Assembly (NCBI GenBank): GCA_018398765.1
Contig: JAHBMJ010002242.1
Span: forward strand, 1-21,012
Origin: Chromera velia
Taxonomy: Eukaryota; Sar; Chromeraceae
DNA length: 21,012 bases
Direction: 5' to 3'
Positions 1-8,152 of the stretch are shown one piece after another. The position numbers and the translations under genes were made by a program. Position 1 is the stretch's first letter; each line of letters begins with the position of its first letter. Under the pieces are notes generated by a model. That model saw only the letters and a list, made by a program, of their open reading frames with translations. It did not search any database and was not told where the DNA came from.

Positions 1-568
1 GGGGGTCAAGGATGGGCGCTCCATGGAAGGACGGGGCGTCCCGACAACTGTCGAGCTTCTCAATCGTGTTGGCCCGATTCCGGCGGCCGTTCTCGTAGCT
101 GCCGTTAGCAGCGTCGGGGTCCTCCTCGGGAATAGGAGGCAAGGGAGCTGCAGAGGAAAGCGCATCTGCGGCCTCTTTGTACTTGTCATGAAGGGGCCAA
201 GACGGGGCATCAGATGCAAATCGCTTTACAACCTGCCCCCAATACACCCCCGGCTGCTCACTCATCCGTCTCTTCCTTTTATGCTGCTCTTGCTGGTGGG
301 CATCTCGCTCCTGCTGTTGCTGTTCGGTCCGCACTGCAGTGAAAGGCGGCATTTCTCTGTCCCTATAGGCCTTGATGGCCTCTAGCCCTGCTATGTGGCG
401 GGGCCTTTCCAACGCAGGAGACGAACCGCACATGGTTGAGACAAGGTTGGTACGGTACTCTCCTAAGGGTACATATCTGTCCTTCAGACCTTCTGCTTCT
501 GCTCTTGTGGGTCTCCCTCCCACTCCTTTACGCCCCTTCGAAGATTTGGGCGGTGGGAGCGGTGGCAT
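1..568 (-). CDS. Hypothetical hydrophilic protein, 5' part only (runs off the left edge)
   Basis: On the minus strand an ATG at 568-566 opens a frame with no stop through position 1, giving at least 189 residues. The C-terminus lies outside the window. The protein starts MPPLPPPKSSKGRKG, a basic proline-rich N-terminus. A Gln/Glu/His/Arg/Lys-rich stretch (TEQQQQERDAHQQEQHKRKR) follows around residues 85-105, then a segment containing VYWGQVVKRF and WPLHDKYKEAADAL. It is hydrophilic with no signal peptide or membrane span visible. I do not recognise a family; DNA or RNA binding is only a guess from the charge. Codon use looks coding: the frame stays open for 568 bases in GC-rich DNA while the other minus frames are broken. 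It lies about 60 bases beyond the end of the next minus-strand reading frame. Confidence 0.5.
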   Translation of the reverse strand, partial: MPPLPPPKSSKGRKGVGGRPTRAEAEGLKDRYVPLGEYRTNLVSTMCGSSPALERPRHIAGLEAIKAYRDREMPPFTAVRTEQQQQERDAHQQEQHKRKRRMSEQPGVYWGQVVKRFASDAPSWPLHDKYKEAADALSSAAPLPPIPEEDPDAANGSYENGRRNRANTIEKLDSCRDAPSFHGAPILDP

Positions 569-625
569 CGCGGCTTGCAACACGGCTCAGTCTGGAACTG
601 AGCTCAAACAACAGTGAACAACACC

Positions 626-2346
626 TCAGAAATAAAAGTCTATACACATTGCTAAACAGGAAACTGCTGGTGCAGAGGCTATAGGTTGAGTCTGCAAATT
701 CTGTTCCATAGAATTGATGAGAGTGGGGTGGGTGAGAAATCTCCCAACTTTCAGCTCTGGAGGCCACTTGGTTGGTTCAGTTGAGTTTTTGGCGGCGAAG
801 CGCCGCCTACATATGGGCGGGGGGGGGCAAAAAGGAACCCGGCGGGCCCCAGCATGCGTATATGTATTGTCCGAAGTTTGTTGAAGATCAGTCAGCTTTG
901 TAGGGAGAAGGCAAAGCCTCACGTTTAACAATGGAGACACAGTTTTCCTTATCTCCTCAAACATGGCAAAATAAAAAGATCGAAAAAAAGACAAGTCAGC
1001 GAGGGGCACCCAAATCATAATCAGCTCCCCTCTGAGCAAAGTTGCTGCTGACCAGCCATTCAACTCGCACATTCGTCTCACATTCAAGTCAAAAGTTGCC
1101 CTCCCTCCCCCAAGAATCCCGCCCCTGGGCACCATGCGCATACATGCACTCAAATCATTCTTCGTCGCATCAAATGAACGAAAAGACGAATCGGGAAGGA
1201 CCTTCTTGAATAATACAGTTAGCAGTCGTGCATAAAAAAGAGAAATCACGTCCCCTTCCCCCCTCTTCACCCCCACACCCTCTTTGCCAGTGACCCTGTA
1301 GAGGAAAAGAGAGCGAGACTGGAAAATGCCTCCTTTATCAACTCCTCCCGCCACCTTCAACATGTGAACAGAAGATTCAAGTCTCCTCCTCAGACTTAAG
1401 ACCCTGTTACTACACCTGCACGCAATTGAGTGAACATCCCTTTTATTAGGGTCCCTCAAATTACGCATCGGGTCATTCTTGAATCTCCTCAACATACCAA
1501 CTGTATTTCATGTACGTAGGTTTGTATGTACGAATATATAAGTACTCCATCATGCGCAAATTTATCTGACTACCCCCAATCTTTGCAATAGGAAGGATAA
1601 CAAAGCGGCCGTGTCTGGAAGCATCAACAGAGAAAACAGAATAGAAACGATGTGCACACCTATGACCCGTCTTATTACATTTCGTCCCAACGTGATGCGG
1701 TTTTAATGTACTCGTGAAGTGCTGAAAGAACCGATCGAGCGCTCTACCAACGGTACTTCCAATATAAAAGACTCTCTTCTATCGTGACCAAATCAAATAT
1801 ATTACTCCCTTGTCCCACCATGATGCATCCTCTCCCACCCCAGCACAAGCATCCTTGACCTCTCTCAGAAAGGAAGAATATTTCGTATCAAACAAACCTA
1901 ACCATGTGGAAGCAGCTAGCGAATAGGAATATACAAGTCTCCTCAAACATTTCTGACCAAACCCTCTCTTAAAGACAGTCCGAAGCTTGTAAAAAGGATT
2001 CATCACATCCTCAGGGGACGCAGGCATAACATAGAGAGTGTATGAAGGTGGCTGTGTTGTCTGAATGACAAGAACCATCGTTAACGGGCAATCGCATCTG
2101 TGAATCTCTAATGTGCAAATAGGACAGGCTTGAACTGCCTGCACATGGAGGGATACAATAAACATCCGCACCCCAGCCAATCTGAGGGAAAAACGATCAA
2201 GGTCAGACTCCACTTTCTCTCTCACACTTTCCCTACCAAAACCCCTTCCATTCCCTGTATCTTTCCCAATCACTCCAACCAGTTCCCTCACTTTTTCATG
2301 CAATTCATCAGACAAAGACAACAAAAAAGAAGAATCAAAATTAATT
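626..2346 (-). pseudogene. GIY-YIG endonuclease-domain gene, spliced, interrupted by one in-frame TAG
   Basis: The frame runs leftward from just after an in-frame TAA near 2346. Before the nuclease domain is a possible zinc-binding cluster (CPICTLEIHRCDC, about 2083-2122). The nuclease domain itself shows GVIYLI, then FYIGSTVGR, then DRFFQHF, and MMEYLYIRTYKP carrying the expected glutamate near the end. These match the GIY, YIG, Arg/His and Glu elements of the GIY-YIG fold, a metal-dependent DNA-cutting domain. A TAG at 1779-1781 falls between the GIY and YIG strands, in the same frame on both sides. A GTATGT donor at 1497 and a TGCAG acceptor ending at 1416 remove 82 bases and join the domain in phase to a second open stretch (1415-626), so that stretch is probably coding too. 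Such domains occur in homing endonucleases, Penelope-like elements and repair nucleases; I cannot say which this is. No reverse transcriptase is visible. The true start is unknown. Confidence 0.5.
1416..1497 (-). other. Predicted 82-bp intron in the GIY-YIG gene
   Basis: Donor TTG|GTATGT and acceptor GCGTGCAG| are both good matches to eukaryotic consensus. Removing them joins two frames in phase 2, changing the reading from ..KYS-W(tg|g) into CSNRVL. A second AG 12 bases further on would also keep the frame. The unspliced nuclease frame stops soon after the donor. Confidence 0.45.
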
Positions 2347-2411
2347 TAAACATTCAACTGACCACTGCTCTTCCCAACATGCTCCTCAGTCCCTAGTCAA
2401 TCAAGTCCTAC

Positions 2412-3037
2412 CTGGCGACCTCCCATTCCCTTCCTCCCTCCTCCTTCCTTCTCCTGCTGCAGCCACCTCTCCGGTGAGCCCTGCACAAAGGGGGAGGGGG
2501 GGACAAAAGTGTAAGTTCGGGTTTGTATGTTATGTTAGCAAATGAGTGACCTCCACCCTTCCCATCCCCGCTTACCGGGCTTGGAAAGGCTTTTAGGAAG
2601 TCCTCTGGCCTCTCCGTCCCCCCCTCCCCCAGCAGGCTGGGTTTAGATTGTTCCTTCATCCTTTCTCCTGCTCCGAGGGGGTCAGCCTCAATGCATTGGA
2701 GAATAGATGCAGGTACATGGGGTGCCATGCTTTTTTGAGTAATGGGTGTAAGATTGGAGGTACATTCATCCATCTGCATTGTTTCTGGCACTTCTGATCC
2801 ACAATCTTCCTCATCCCCCAAGGCTTCAAATCTGTTTTTTGATCGGAAGTCTGGCACTGCGGAGGAGCTCGATCTTCTTACCCCAGCGCCGTCACTATCC
2901 CTGTCCGTCTCTTCATCATCCCAGGTCCGTCTCAGATATTCCCCCTGCCCGTGCATCTCCATCATTCTTACCGCCTTCCTTGCAAACAGTTCTTCCATCT
3001 CTTTTCTCATCTTCGCAGTCAACTCATTTCTCAACAT
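2412..3037 (-). CDS. Hypothetical charged protein with one predicted intron (2481-2575)
   Basis: An ATG at 3037 opens a frame beginning MLRNELTAKMRKEMEELFARK, a strongly charged helical start. An acidic Ser-rich linker follows (DDEETDRDSDGAG), then a KNRFEALGDEED motif. Short NRFxxL-type motifs like this are common in retroelement ORF1 and ORF2 linkers, but too short to assign. After AGC CCG a GTAAGC donor (2575) and a TTTGTGCAG acceptor (2481) define a 95-bp phase-0 intron. The 69-bp exon 2480-2412 (GSPERWLQQEKEGGGRKG..) then ends at a CAG|GTAGGA donor, again phase 0. I could not find an in-frame acceptor downstream, so the link to the GIY-YIG frame is unproven. No known domain is seen. It may be part of the same gene or element as its minus-strand neighbours. 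Confidence 0.35.
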
Positions 3038-3321
3038 AAAAATATTTTCTTTCCATTTTCTGATGTACTGCTGTTTTTCTCTCAGCTACGCAGTCAATCT
3101 TTCTTTGTTTCCTTCCAATTATGCTAACCGTGAGAGCATGTTATGGGGGGAAAGCGCGCTCTCCTCCACTCTTCTTCTGCTTCCCCCCTTTTTCTTTCTT
3201 GTCACTTTCCCTCCTCAGAGAGTGCATGTGTACCCCCCTTGAAGTTCAGCTAAACCTTCCCTTTTCCCTCTCCGTCTCTGTCTCTCTTCCTTTCCTTGCC
3301 AGTGAGCACCTTCTCGGGAGT
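3038..3321. other. Spacer between minus-strand frames, no gene seen
   Basis: The plus strand here is C/T-rich (purine-rich in the transcript direction of the flanking genes). Short open frames exist on both strands but none shows a domain or convincing composition. It could be an intron or intergenic spacer. Confidence 0.3.
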
Positions 3322-4131
3322 TTAGGAAATCGGGTCGCGCGGGACGCGATCGTCTTCTATGCCATTCATGGGTTCGTCTCCATTTCTGGGAGGGGGAACA
3401 CTGGGCGGCACTGGCTGGGGCTGCTTGGAAAGCGGGATGCTAAGGCGGCACAGGGCTGCTCGTGCCTCCTCCGCCTTGTCTTCTGGTGCTGCTGTGTCGT
3501 TCAGAACACTCTCTGCCCACTTTCGTATGGCCCGCTCTCTCTGCTCCTTCGTTCGAGGGACAACATACCTGAGCTCTTTCTTTGTTCCGTGTTTGGAGAA
3601 CATATACGCCCTCTCCTCATTGAAAAGAGTGTCTAAACGCTCTGCCTCCTTCTTAGTGTAGAAAACCACTGTCACGGTTCCATCTCAGGCTTGGTGAGAC
3701 CTGAAACGGATGGACTTTGCGGAGTCAAAGACTTCCTGTGCAAAGACGGCTGCTTTATCCTTTCCATCTCCTTGGTTCCCTTCCGTGTCTAAGGCGGCTG
3801 CGTATGCGAATCCCTTCAGGTCTTCGTACACGGCTACTTGGTTAAGACAGAGGCCAAGAATCACTCGGGTTCTCAGTCTCTTCTCTTCCTCTACCAGGCT
3901 GGCAGTGCCTTGCTTGATCAGAGCCTTGAGTTCTGCAATCTTCTGGTTGTGACGGTGGAGGTGATCAAAAATCAACGAGGCTTGCTCCTCCCATCTCTCC
4001 CTACGGAGATACAGAGGCGCGAGCTTCTCATCAAGCTTCCGGTCAATGATTTTAACCATCTCCTCTTTCACTGCAGCAAACTCCACTCTGAAGCTCTGCC
4101 TGATCGCTTGGATCTCTTGTTTGAGTGACAT
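3322..4131 (-). pseudogene. Coiled-coil plus RRM-like protein (L1-ORF1p-like layout) with one in-frame TGA
   Basis: The frame starts MSLKQEIQAIRQSFRVEF at 4131. The same frame is open upstream for about 25 more acidic codons to a TAG near 4205, so the start could be earlier. Residues 1 to about 95 look like a coiled coil (KEEMVKIIDRKLDEKL, HNQKIAELKALIKQG). Next comes an RRM-like pattern: a strand RTRVILGL, a helix KDKAAVFAQEVFDSA, a strand near SIRFRS, then TVTVVFYTKKEAERL, which resembles an RNP1-type strand-helix. A basic RTKEQRERAIRKWAES segment and a proline-rich tail follow. This order (coiled coil, RRM, basic C-terminal part) is that of LINE-1 ORF1 RNA-binding proteins. One TGA (3685-3687) sits inside the RRM-like part with the frame intact on both sides. 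It may be a decaying LINE ORF1 or a host RNA-binding gene; the family call is inference. Confidence 0.4.
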
Positions 4132-4250
4132 CGAAGACTCTCTCTTCTCTGCCTCTTCATCTTCTTTGCGGAGACCTGGGAACTCCTCATCATCATCATC
4201 CCCCTAATCTAACTCGATGGGAGATGGTGGTTGAGGTGGACTGGGGAAAT

Positions 4251-4300
4251 AAGGAAAAATTTTTTAAAATGGTCTCCAACACCCAAACGGTCTCCAAAAT
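4251..4300 (+). repeat. Left terminal inverted repeat of the MITE
   Basis: About 50 bp whose reverse complement matches 4922-4971 with only a few differences, and matches 4711-4760 a little less well. Confidence 0.65.
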
Positions 4301-4610
4301 TATAAAGTATCTACATATTTTTTAGAGCATTTTAAAACAATTTGTACTGATATTAAACAGTGTTTTATTGTTTAAACTGTATTTATAATAAGCTCAACTA
4401 TCAGAATTTATAGCAGAATTAATAATAATAATATCTAGGATGATATATATTATAATATAACTATACATTCACGTACACACATATATATGAATAAGATATG
4501 GAAAATTTATAATACTATAACTGATTCTTAAATTTGGTCTAATTCATGTTTGAAATTTGCTTTAAATAAATGAAAACAGTTAAAGAAATGAAAACATTAA
4601 AGTAATTTAT

Positions 4611-4760
4611 GATTCATGAACGCAAAAATGCATTTGCAGAATGTTTAAAACTCTTTGTTTCTACTTTTTAACCACTGTTTACTGCCCAAACATGCCTGTG
4701 GGATAGGGTTGTTTTGGAGACCGTTTTGGTGTTAGAGACTGTTTTAAAAAATTTTCCCTT
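4611..4760 (+). repeat. Internal direct repeat unit 1 (duplicated MITE right end)
   Basis: Matches 4826-4971 across nearly its whole length, including gcagaatg, aaaactctttgttt, aaccactgtttactg, gatagggtt and the terminal inverted-repeat sequence. Most differences are single bases. Confidence 0.65.
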
Positions 4761-4825
4761 CAGGCTTGCACACGGTCATGCGCCGCTCAGACGCAATACA
4801 TTTTTTTCTATCACTCACTGACTAT

Positions 4826-4971
4826 GATTCACACAAAAACGCACTCGCAGAATGCTTAAAACTCTTTGTTTTTCATTTTTAACCACTGTTTACTGTCCAA
4901 AAATACTTGTAGGATAGGGTTATTTTGGAGACTGTTTGGGTGTTGGAGACCATTTTGAAAAATTTTCCCTT
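4826..4971 (+). repeat. Internal direct repeat unit 2 (outer MITE right end)
   Basis: Second copy of the 4611-4760 unit. It provides the outer terminal inverted repeat next to the aaat flank. Confidence 0.65.
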
Positions 4972-4975
4972 AAAT

Positions 4976-5329
4976 AGTTGCCCTGCGGCATACAAATGAG
5001 GGGATGCAAGGAGAAGAGACAGCAATGGTTTCGCACTCAGGATCAGTGACTTGTTCTCCATTGTTTGTTTATCTTTTTGAACCGGGTTTGGATCATCCCC
5101 AACCTCGAAGTGAACTTACAGCAGACATGAGGAGAACAACAGAGAAAAAAAAATTAATTAATATAATATTTAGGTTCTTCTAGGCAGTTATATACAGTTA
5201 TAGATGACTAAAAGAGCAATTGACAATGTTTCTAACATAATTGACATATAAAAGCATTAAAAAATTATTTAATAATCATTATTATCATAATATAAATACA
5301 TAGATTTTCATGGAATTGAAGTCTTTAAT
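4976..5329. other. AT-rich spacer, no gene seen
   Basis: Mostly A/T after about 5140, with poly-A runs and taattaat stretches. No frame with a domain, no RNA gene and no clear repeat ends were found. Confidence 0.4.
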
Positions 5330-5449
5330 GTTGTGTTCCCCCCCCCCACCCCATCCCTCCTCCCTCCCCTTCTTCTTTTTTTTCATGTTGGTGCCTCTCT
5401 GGAGACGTTGGAAAGACCCAGGCTCTCGAGGAGGTCAGACATCGCATAA

Positions 5450-5707
5450 GGGGTACGCATTTTAGTCGTTGGGACCGGAAGGAAGCAATGCACCGTGTGC
5501 AGTGCAGAGTATGCGCTACGGTGTGCTGGGTGCAAGGTGACCCAGTACTGCAGTATTGCATGCCAGAGGTCTGATTGGCCTCTGCAGCACAAGAGGGTCT
5601 GCAGACAGATGTGGGACCTCGACGTCCTCTCGGTCTCTTGGCGGGCTCTGGAGTTCGCTGCTTTGGGTGCCCTGCCAGCGCCTGCCTCTCTGACTCAGAT
5701 TGACTGA
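5450..5707 (+). pseudogene. MYND zinc-finger gene fragment
   Basis: The frame after a TAA at 5447-5449 reads GVRILVVGTGRKQ, then a complete MYND finger starting at 5489. It has C-x2-C (CTVC), C-x2-C (CAGC), Y-C-x3-C (YCSIAC) and H-x3-C (HKRVC), so all eight zinc ligands are present with standard spacing. It ends 34 residues later at a TGA (5705-5707) that lies in a short TGAC repeat. MYND fingers bind proline-rich partner peptides and normally sit in larger proteins (SET, ankyrin or F-box types). Nothing else of such a protein is visible. The frame is closed just upstream and has no good ATG, though a cattttag at 5458-5465 could be a splice acceptor. It is an orphan exon or a gene fragment in a GC-rich island flanked by AT-rich DNA. 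Confidence 0.6.
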
Positions 5708-5717
5708 CTGACTGACT
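5699..5717 (+). repeat. TGAC tetranucleotide repeat
   Basis: About four tandem copies of tgac (gattgactgactgactgactgg) at the right edge of the MYND island. Confidence 0.7.
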
Positions 5718-5719
5718 GG

Positions 5720-6480
5720 TATCTCTGTGCATGAAGCTATGTGAACAATTTTAAAAGTGTTCTTTTGTGTAAATCATCATTTTTATGATTCATTATCACA
5801 TTGATTTATAGTGTCATAGCTTTAAAATTCTAAATTTTTCTGATTAGAATCCTAGACTAAGTAGACTTTAACTATGTTCTTTCAACTAGCTTCCTAGAGG
5901 GCCTTTGTAAGTTATACCAGGTGTAATGTATTGCACTGGAATTCAAGTTGCAGTGTAATGCAGCTTGGCAACTATGGGCATAGTCGATACCACTAACAAA
6001 TCCTAGAAAGCCCTAGAGATAAGAAAATCACTAAAAACTAGACTAAAAGCCTAGCTAAAAGCTAAATTAAAACTCTTAAAATTAATGAGCTATTGTCAAA
6101 GCTAAGAGCTTATATAAGTTTTTATCTTAGAGTTATCCTAGAGAGTCATGTTAACTTAAAAGTTGAGTTATCCTAGAGATTTGAGGTTAAAGGGTCAGAT
6201 TTGAAGCTAGATTTGAAGTAGATTTGATAGGATTTGATAGACCCTATCATGCTAAAGTCTCTCAGGCCTAAGATTTGATTTGAGGTTAAGCCCTACTTCA
6301 AATCAAATCAAATCAAATCAAATCTAGTCACAGTGACTATCAACCCTATATTTTAAACCATATGCTAGGGGTTGTCAGCTCAAGCTAAAGCTGAGTAGTT
6401 CCCTGGAGAACTTCTCCCCCAACCATGTATAACTCGCAATCTATATACTATCCACATAAGGGTTACGATGGATTATAGGA
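5720..6480. other. AT-rich spacer without genes
   Basis: A/T-rich sequence with many cta/tag-containing near-repeats (ctagactaa, ctagctaaa, cctagagat). No coding frame with a recognisable domain. A TTTGA/TCAAA repeat cluster near 6199-6324 is listed separately. Confidence 0.4.
6199..6324. repeat. Inverted clusters of the pentamer TTTGA / TCAAA
   Basis: At 6199-6241 there are several gatttga units. At 6298-6324 the complementary unit tcaaa is repeated five times in perfect tandem. The two clusters could pair as an imperfect hairpin with a loop of about 55 bases. Confidence 0.55.
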
Positions 6481-6614
6481 TTACAGTATTATATTATGTT
6501 CGGGGCCGGAGCCTTAAACCTGCATGCCTAGCTACATGCCAGTTGTCCGATGTCCGCTTTGATGGGGGTCTGTAAGGAAATTATGGATTAGTACCCGGGA
6601 TTACAACTTTTTTC

Positions 6615-6650
6615 GTTACGATTTTCCCGTAACTTAGCGCCTTTGGCGCC
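6615..6650. repeat. Two adjacent perfect short hairpins
   Basis: GTTACG (6615-6620) pairs with CGTAAC (6628-6633). Three bases later GCGCC (6637-6641) pairs with GGCGC (6645-6649) over a 3-base loop. The function is unknown; such paired hairpins can mark the end of a mobile element. Confidence 0.5.
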
Positions 6651-7016
6651 AATTTTTTATTACAGAAAATTTAAATTGCAATTTGAGTGTTGTGCATGGG
6701 ACCAACATAGGGCCCGGCCCAGCATAGAAATCTTGCGCGGTTCTCCATGTATGCAGCATGCAATTCAATCATTTATACATGCAATTATATGCATGCTTAT
6801 ACAAGCGAAGGATTGCATGCATTGACTCTATGACCGGTAAGCCAAAAGAGCCAATTAACCGTTGCCAACCGATGAGGTGCGATCTTTGCTGTTAATCTTT
6901 TGATGCAGAAACTAGTGCAGGAATCGCTACGACCAGCATACACGTCTTCAGACAGAGAAAGCTAGAGAGATGGAGATCGGAGCTAGAGATGGAGATCATA
7001 GATGGGAGAAGCATGC
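6651..7016. other. Spacer with no gene seen
   Basis: AT-rich at the left, with a gggcccggccc patch near 6710 and repeated atgca motifs (6740-6820). From 6955 there are near-duplicate purine-rich phrases (gagatggagatc twice). No domain-bearing frame or RNA gene found. Confidence 0.35.
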
Positions 7017-7089
7017 TTGTGCCTGTCTGTAACTGTCTGTACCTGCCTGTTCTTGCCTGTGGCTGTGTCTGCATGCCTGACTGCCTGTC
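7017..7089 (+). repeat. Degenerate CTGT/CTGC tetranucleotide tract
   Basis: A run of imperfect ctgt and ctgc units, ending in the ctgtc that served as the target site of the LTR element. Confidence 0.55.
7085..7089. repeat. Target-site duplication (left) of the LTR element
   Basis: ctgtc directly precedes the left LTR and is repeated directly after the right LTR at 14065-14069. Five bases is the usual length for Ty1/copia elements. Confidence 0.8.
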
Positions 7090-7420
7090 TGAGGTGTGTG
7101 AGTCTAGTGCTAGTGGGATTAGCATCGAGACTTACGTGCACACAGCCAGGACTATAGGTTCGTCGATTGATATATGAAGACTGACAGTTCAGGTCTGTCG
7201 TTCAGTTTGGCAGTGGCTAGCTGTATCATTGAATTCGATCTGCTCAGTTATGAATCAACAGAGTGTCTTTGCATGCATGGGTTCGTGCGCGGGTGTCTTT
7301 GCATACATGGATTTGTACGCGGGTGCGCGGGCTGAGTCTGCACACTCTGAATGCTGCGTTCGCTGTTTGCTGGCCCCGGAACGCTATATAGTGTGTGCAT
7401 AGCTACCACGGCACACAACA
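7090..7420 (-). repeat. LTR (3' LTR in element orientation)
   Basis: Same length (331 bp) as 13734-14064 with no gaps needed. It begins tgaggtgtg and ends cacacaaca on the plus strand. It holds a 30-bp tandem duplication (7263-7292, 7293-7322). A TATATAG motif at about 7385-7391 is a plausible TATA box for transcription leftward. Confidence 0.9.
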
Positions 7421-7966
7421 CAGCTTCCTTTTTGTCTTTTGTTTCTCACTCTCCTCGGGTTCTACGTACCGGTGGAAGAAAGGAGACAGCAGCTGGGGAG
7501 ACATGCTTTTTGTCAGAGGGTCTGCCCAGTTCTCGGAGGTGGCGACATAGGAAAGACGGATTTTGCTTTCGTCCATTGCATCGCGCAGGGATAAAGTCTG
7601 CACAACAAGAGAGTCAAGGGTGCGCTCCAACAGTTTCTCTTAAAGGGACTCAATGACCTTCATCACAGCACGCTCAGACGGCCGCGGGCGGTCGGCACCC
7701 ACTAAGTCTAAGACGTCTTTGGCATCTGTGTACACAGTGCCAGTGACTCCTTTCTGCCACACCGTCCGCAAACACAGGAGAAGGGACTCTAAGAAGTCTA
7801 CAAGGTTGTGGGAAGCATATAGTTCTGCACGCGCACTGCTGCGGGCAACACGGGGCTGCCGGAATGAGCGCCAGTGGAGGAGAGAGTTCCCAATGCTGAG
7901 GAGCCAGCCAGTGTAAGGATGGGCACACCCAGCGGTTCCTAGTGTGGCGTCCCCCCACCCCTTCAA
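7403..7966 (-). pseudogene. RNase H region of the copia-like element (fossil)
   Basis: Recognisable phrases on the minus strand are ARSSARAELYA, VYTDAKDVLDLV and a terminal ENWADPLTKSM. The last matches the ENxADxLTK ending typical of Ty1/copia RNase H. It lies downstream of the RT region, as expected. Degraded. Confidence 0.75.
7424..7453 (-). other. Polypurine tract of the LTR element
   Basis: In element orientation this is an almost pure A/G stretch ending three bases before the 3' LTR. That is the position of the plus-strand primer in LTR retrotransposons. Confidence 0.5.
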
Positions 7967-8152
7967 ATGGAGAGGCTTCTCCGATCGAGGGGGAATATTG
8001 TCCCTTCTGATGCTGAGAGAGCGGTCTCGGATGGCTGCTGCGTAGCGGACAGCACTGTGCAGGAAGGAATGGCTTCGCTCTGTGGGGTAGGTAACAGATC
8101 GGCTGAGCTTGTTGCAAGCTTCGGCAAGGTCTGGACGGGTATCCCGGGCAAC

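Larger units (their letters stand above)
4251..4971. mobile_element. MITE-like non-autonomous DNA transposon with about 50-bp inverted ends
   Basis: The left end (4251 to about 4300, starting aaggaaaaatttttt and containing ggtctccaacaccc) is repeated inverted at the right end (about 4922-4971, ending aaattttccctt). The flanking bases aaat at 4247-4250 and 4972-4975 form a possible 4-bp target duplication. The interior is very AT-rich and has no coding capacity. The right end is present twice, at 4611-4760 and 4826-4971, as direct repeats of about 150 bp separated by 65 bp. The superfamily cannot be decided from these ends. It lies just upstream of the coiled-coil gene start and may mark the edge of that gene's original 5' region. 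Confidence 0.65.

Noticed and set aside
23-684. Several plus-strand frames at the left end
   Set aside because: They overlap the longer, cleaner minus-strand frame 568-1 and lack domains.
4125-5061. Small frames within and at the edges of the MITE
   Set aside because: They arise from the inverted-repeat sequence and poly-A/T tracts, with no protein signature.
5325-5732. Minus-strand frame opposite the MYND finger
   Set aside because: The conserved Cys/His pattern is on the plus strand; the opposite frame is a shadow.
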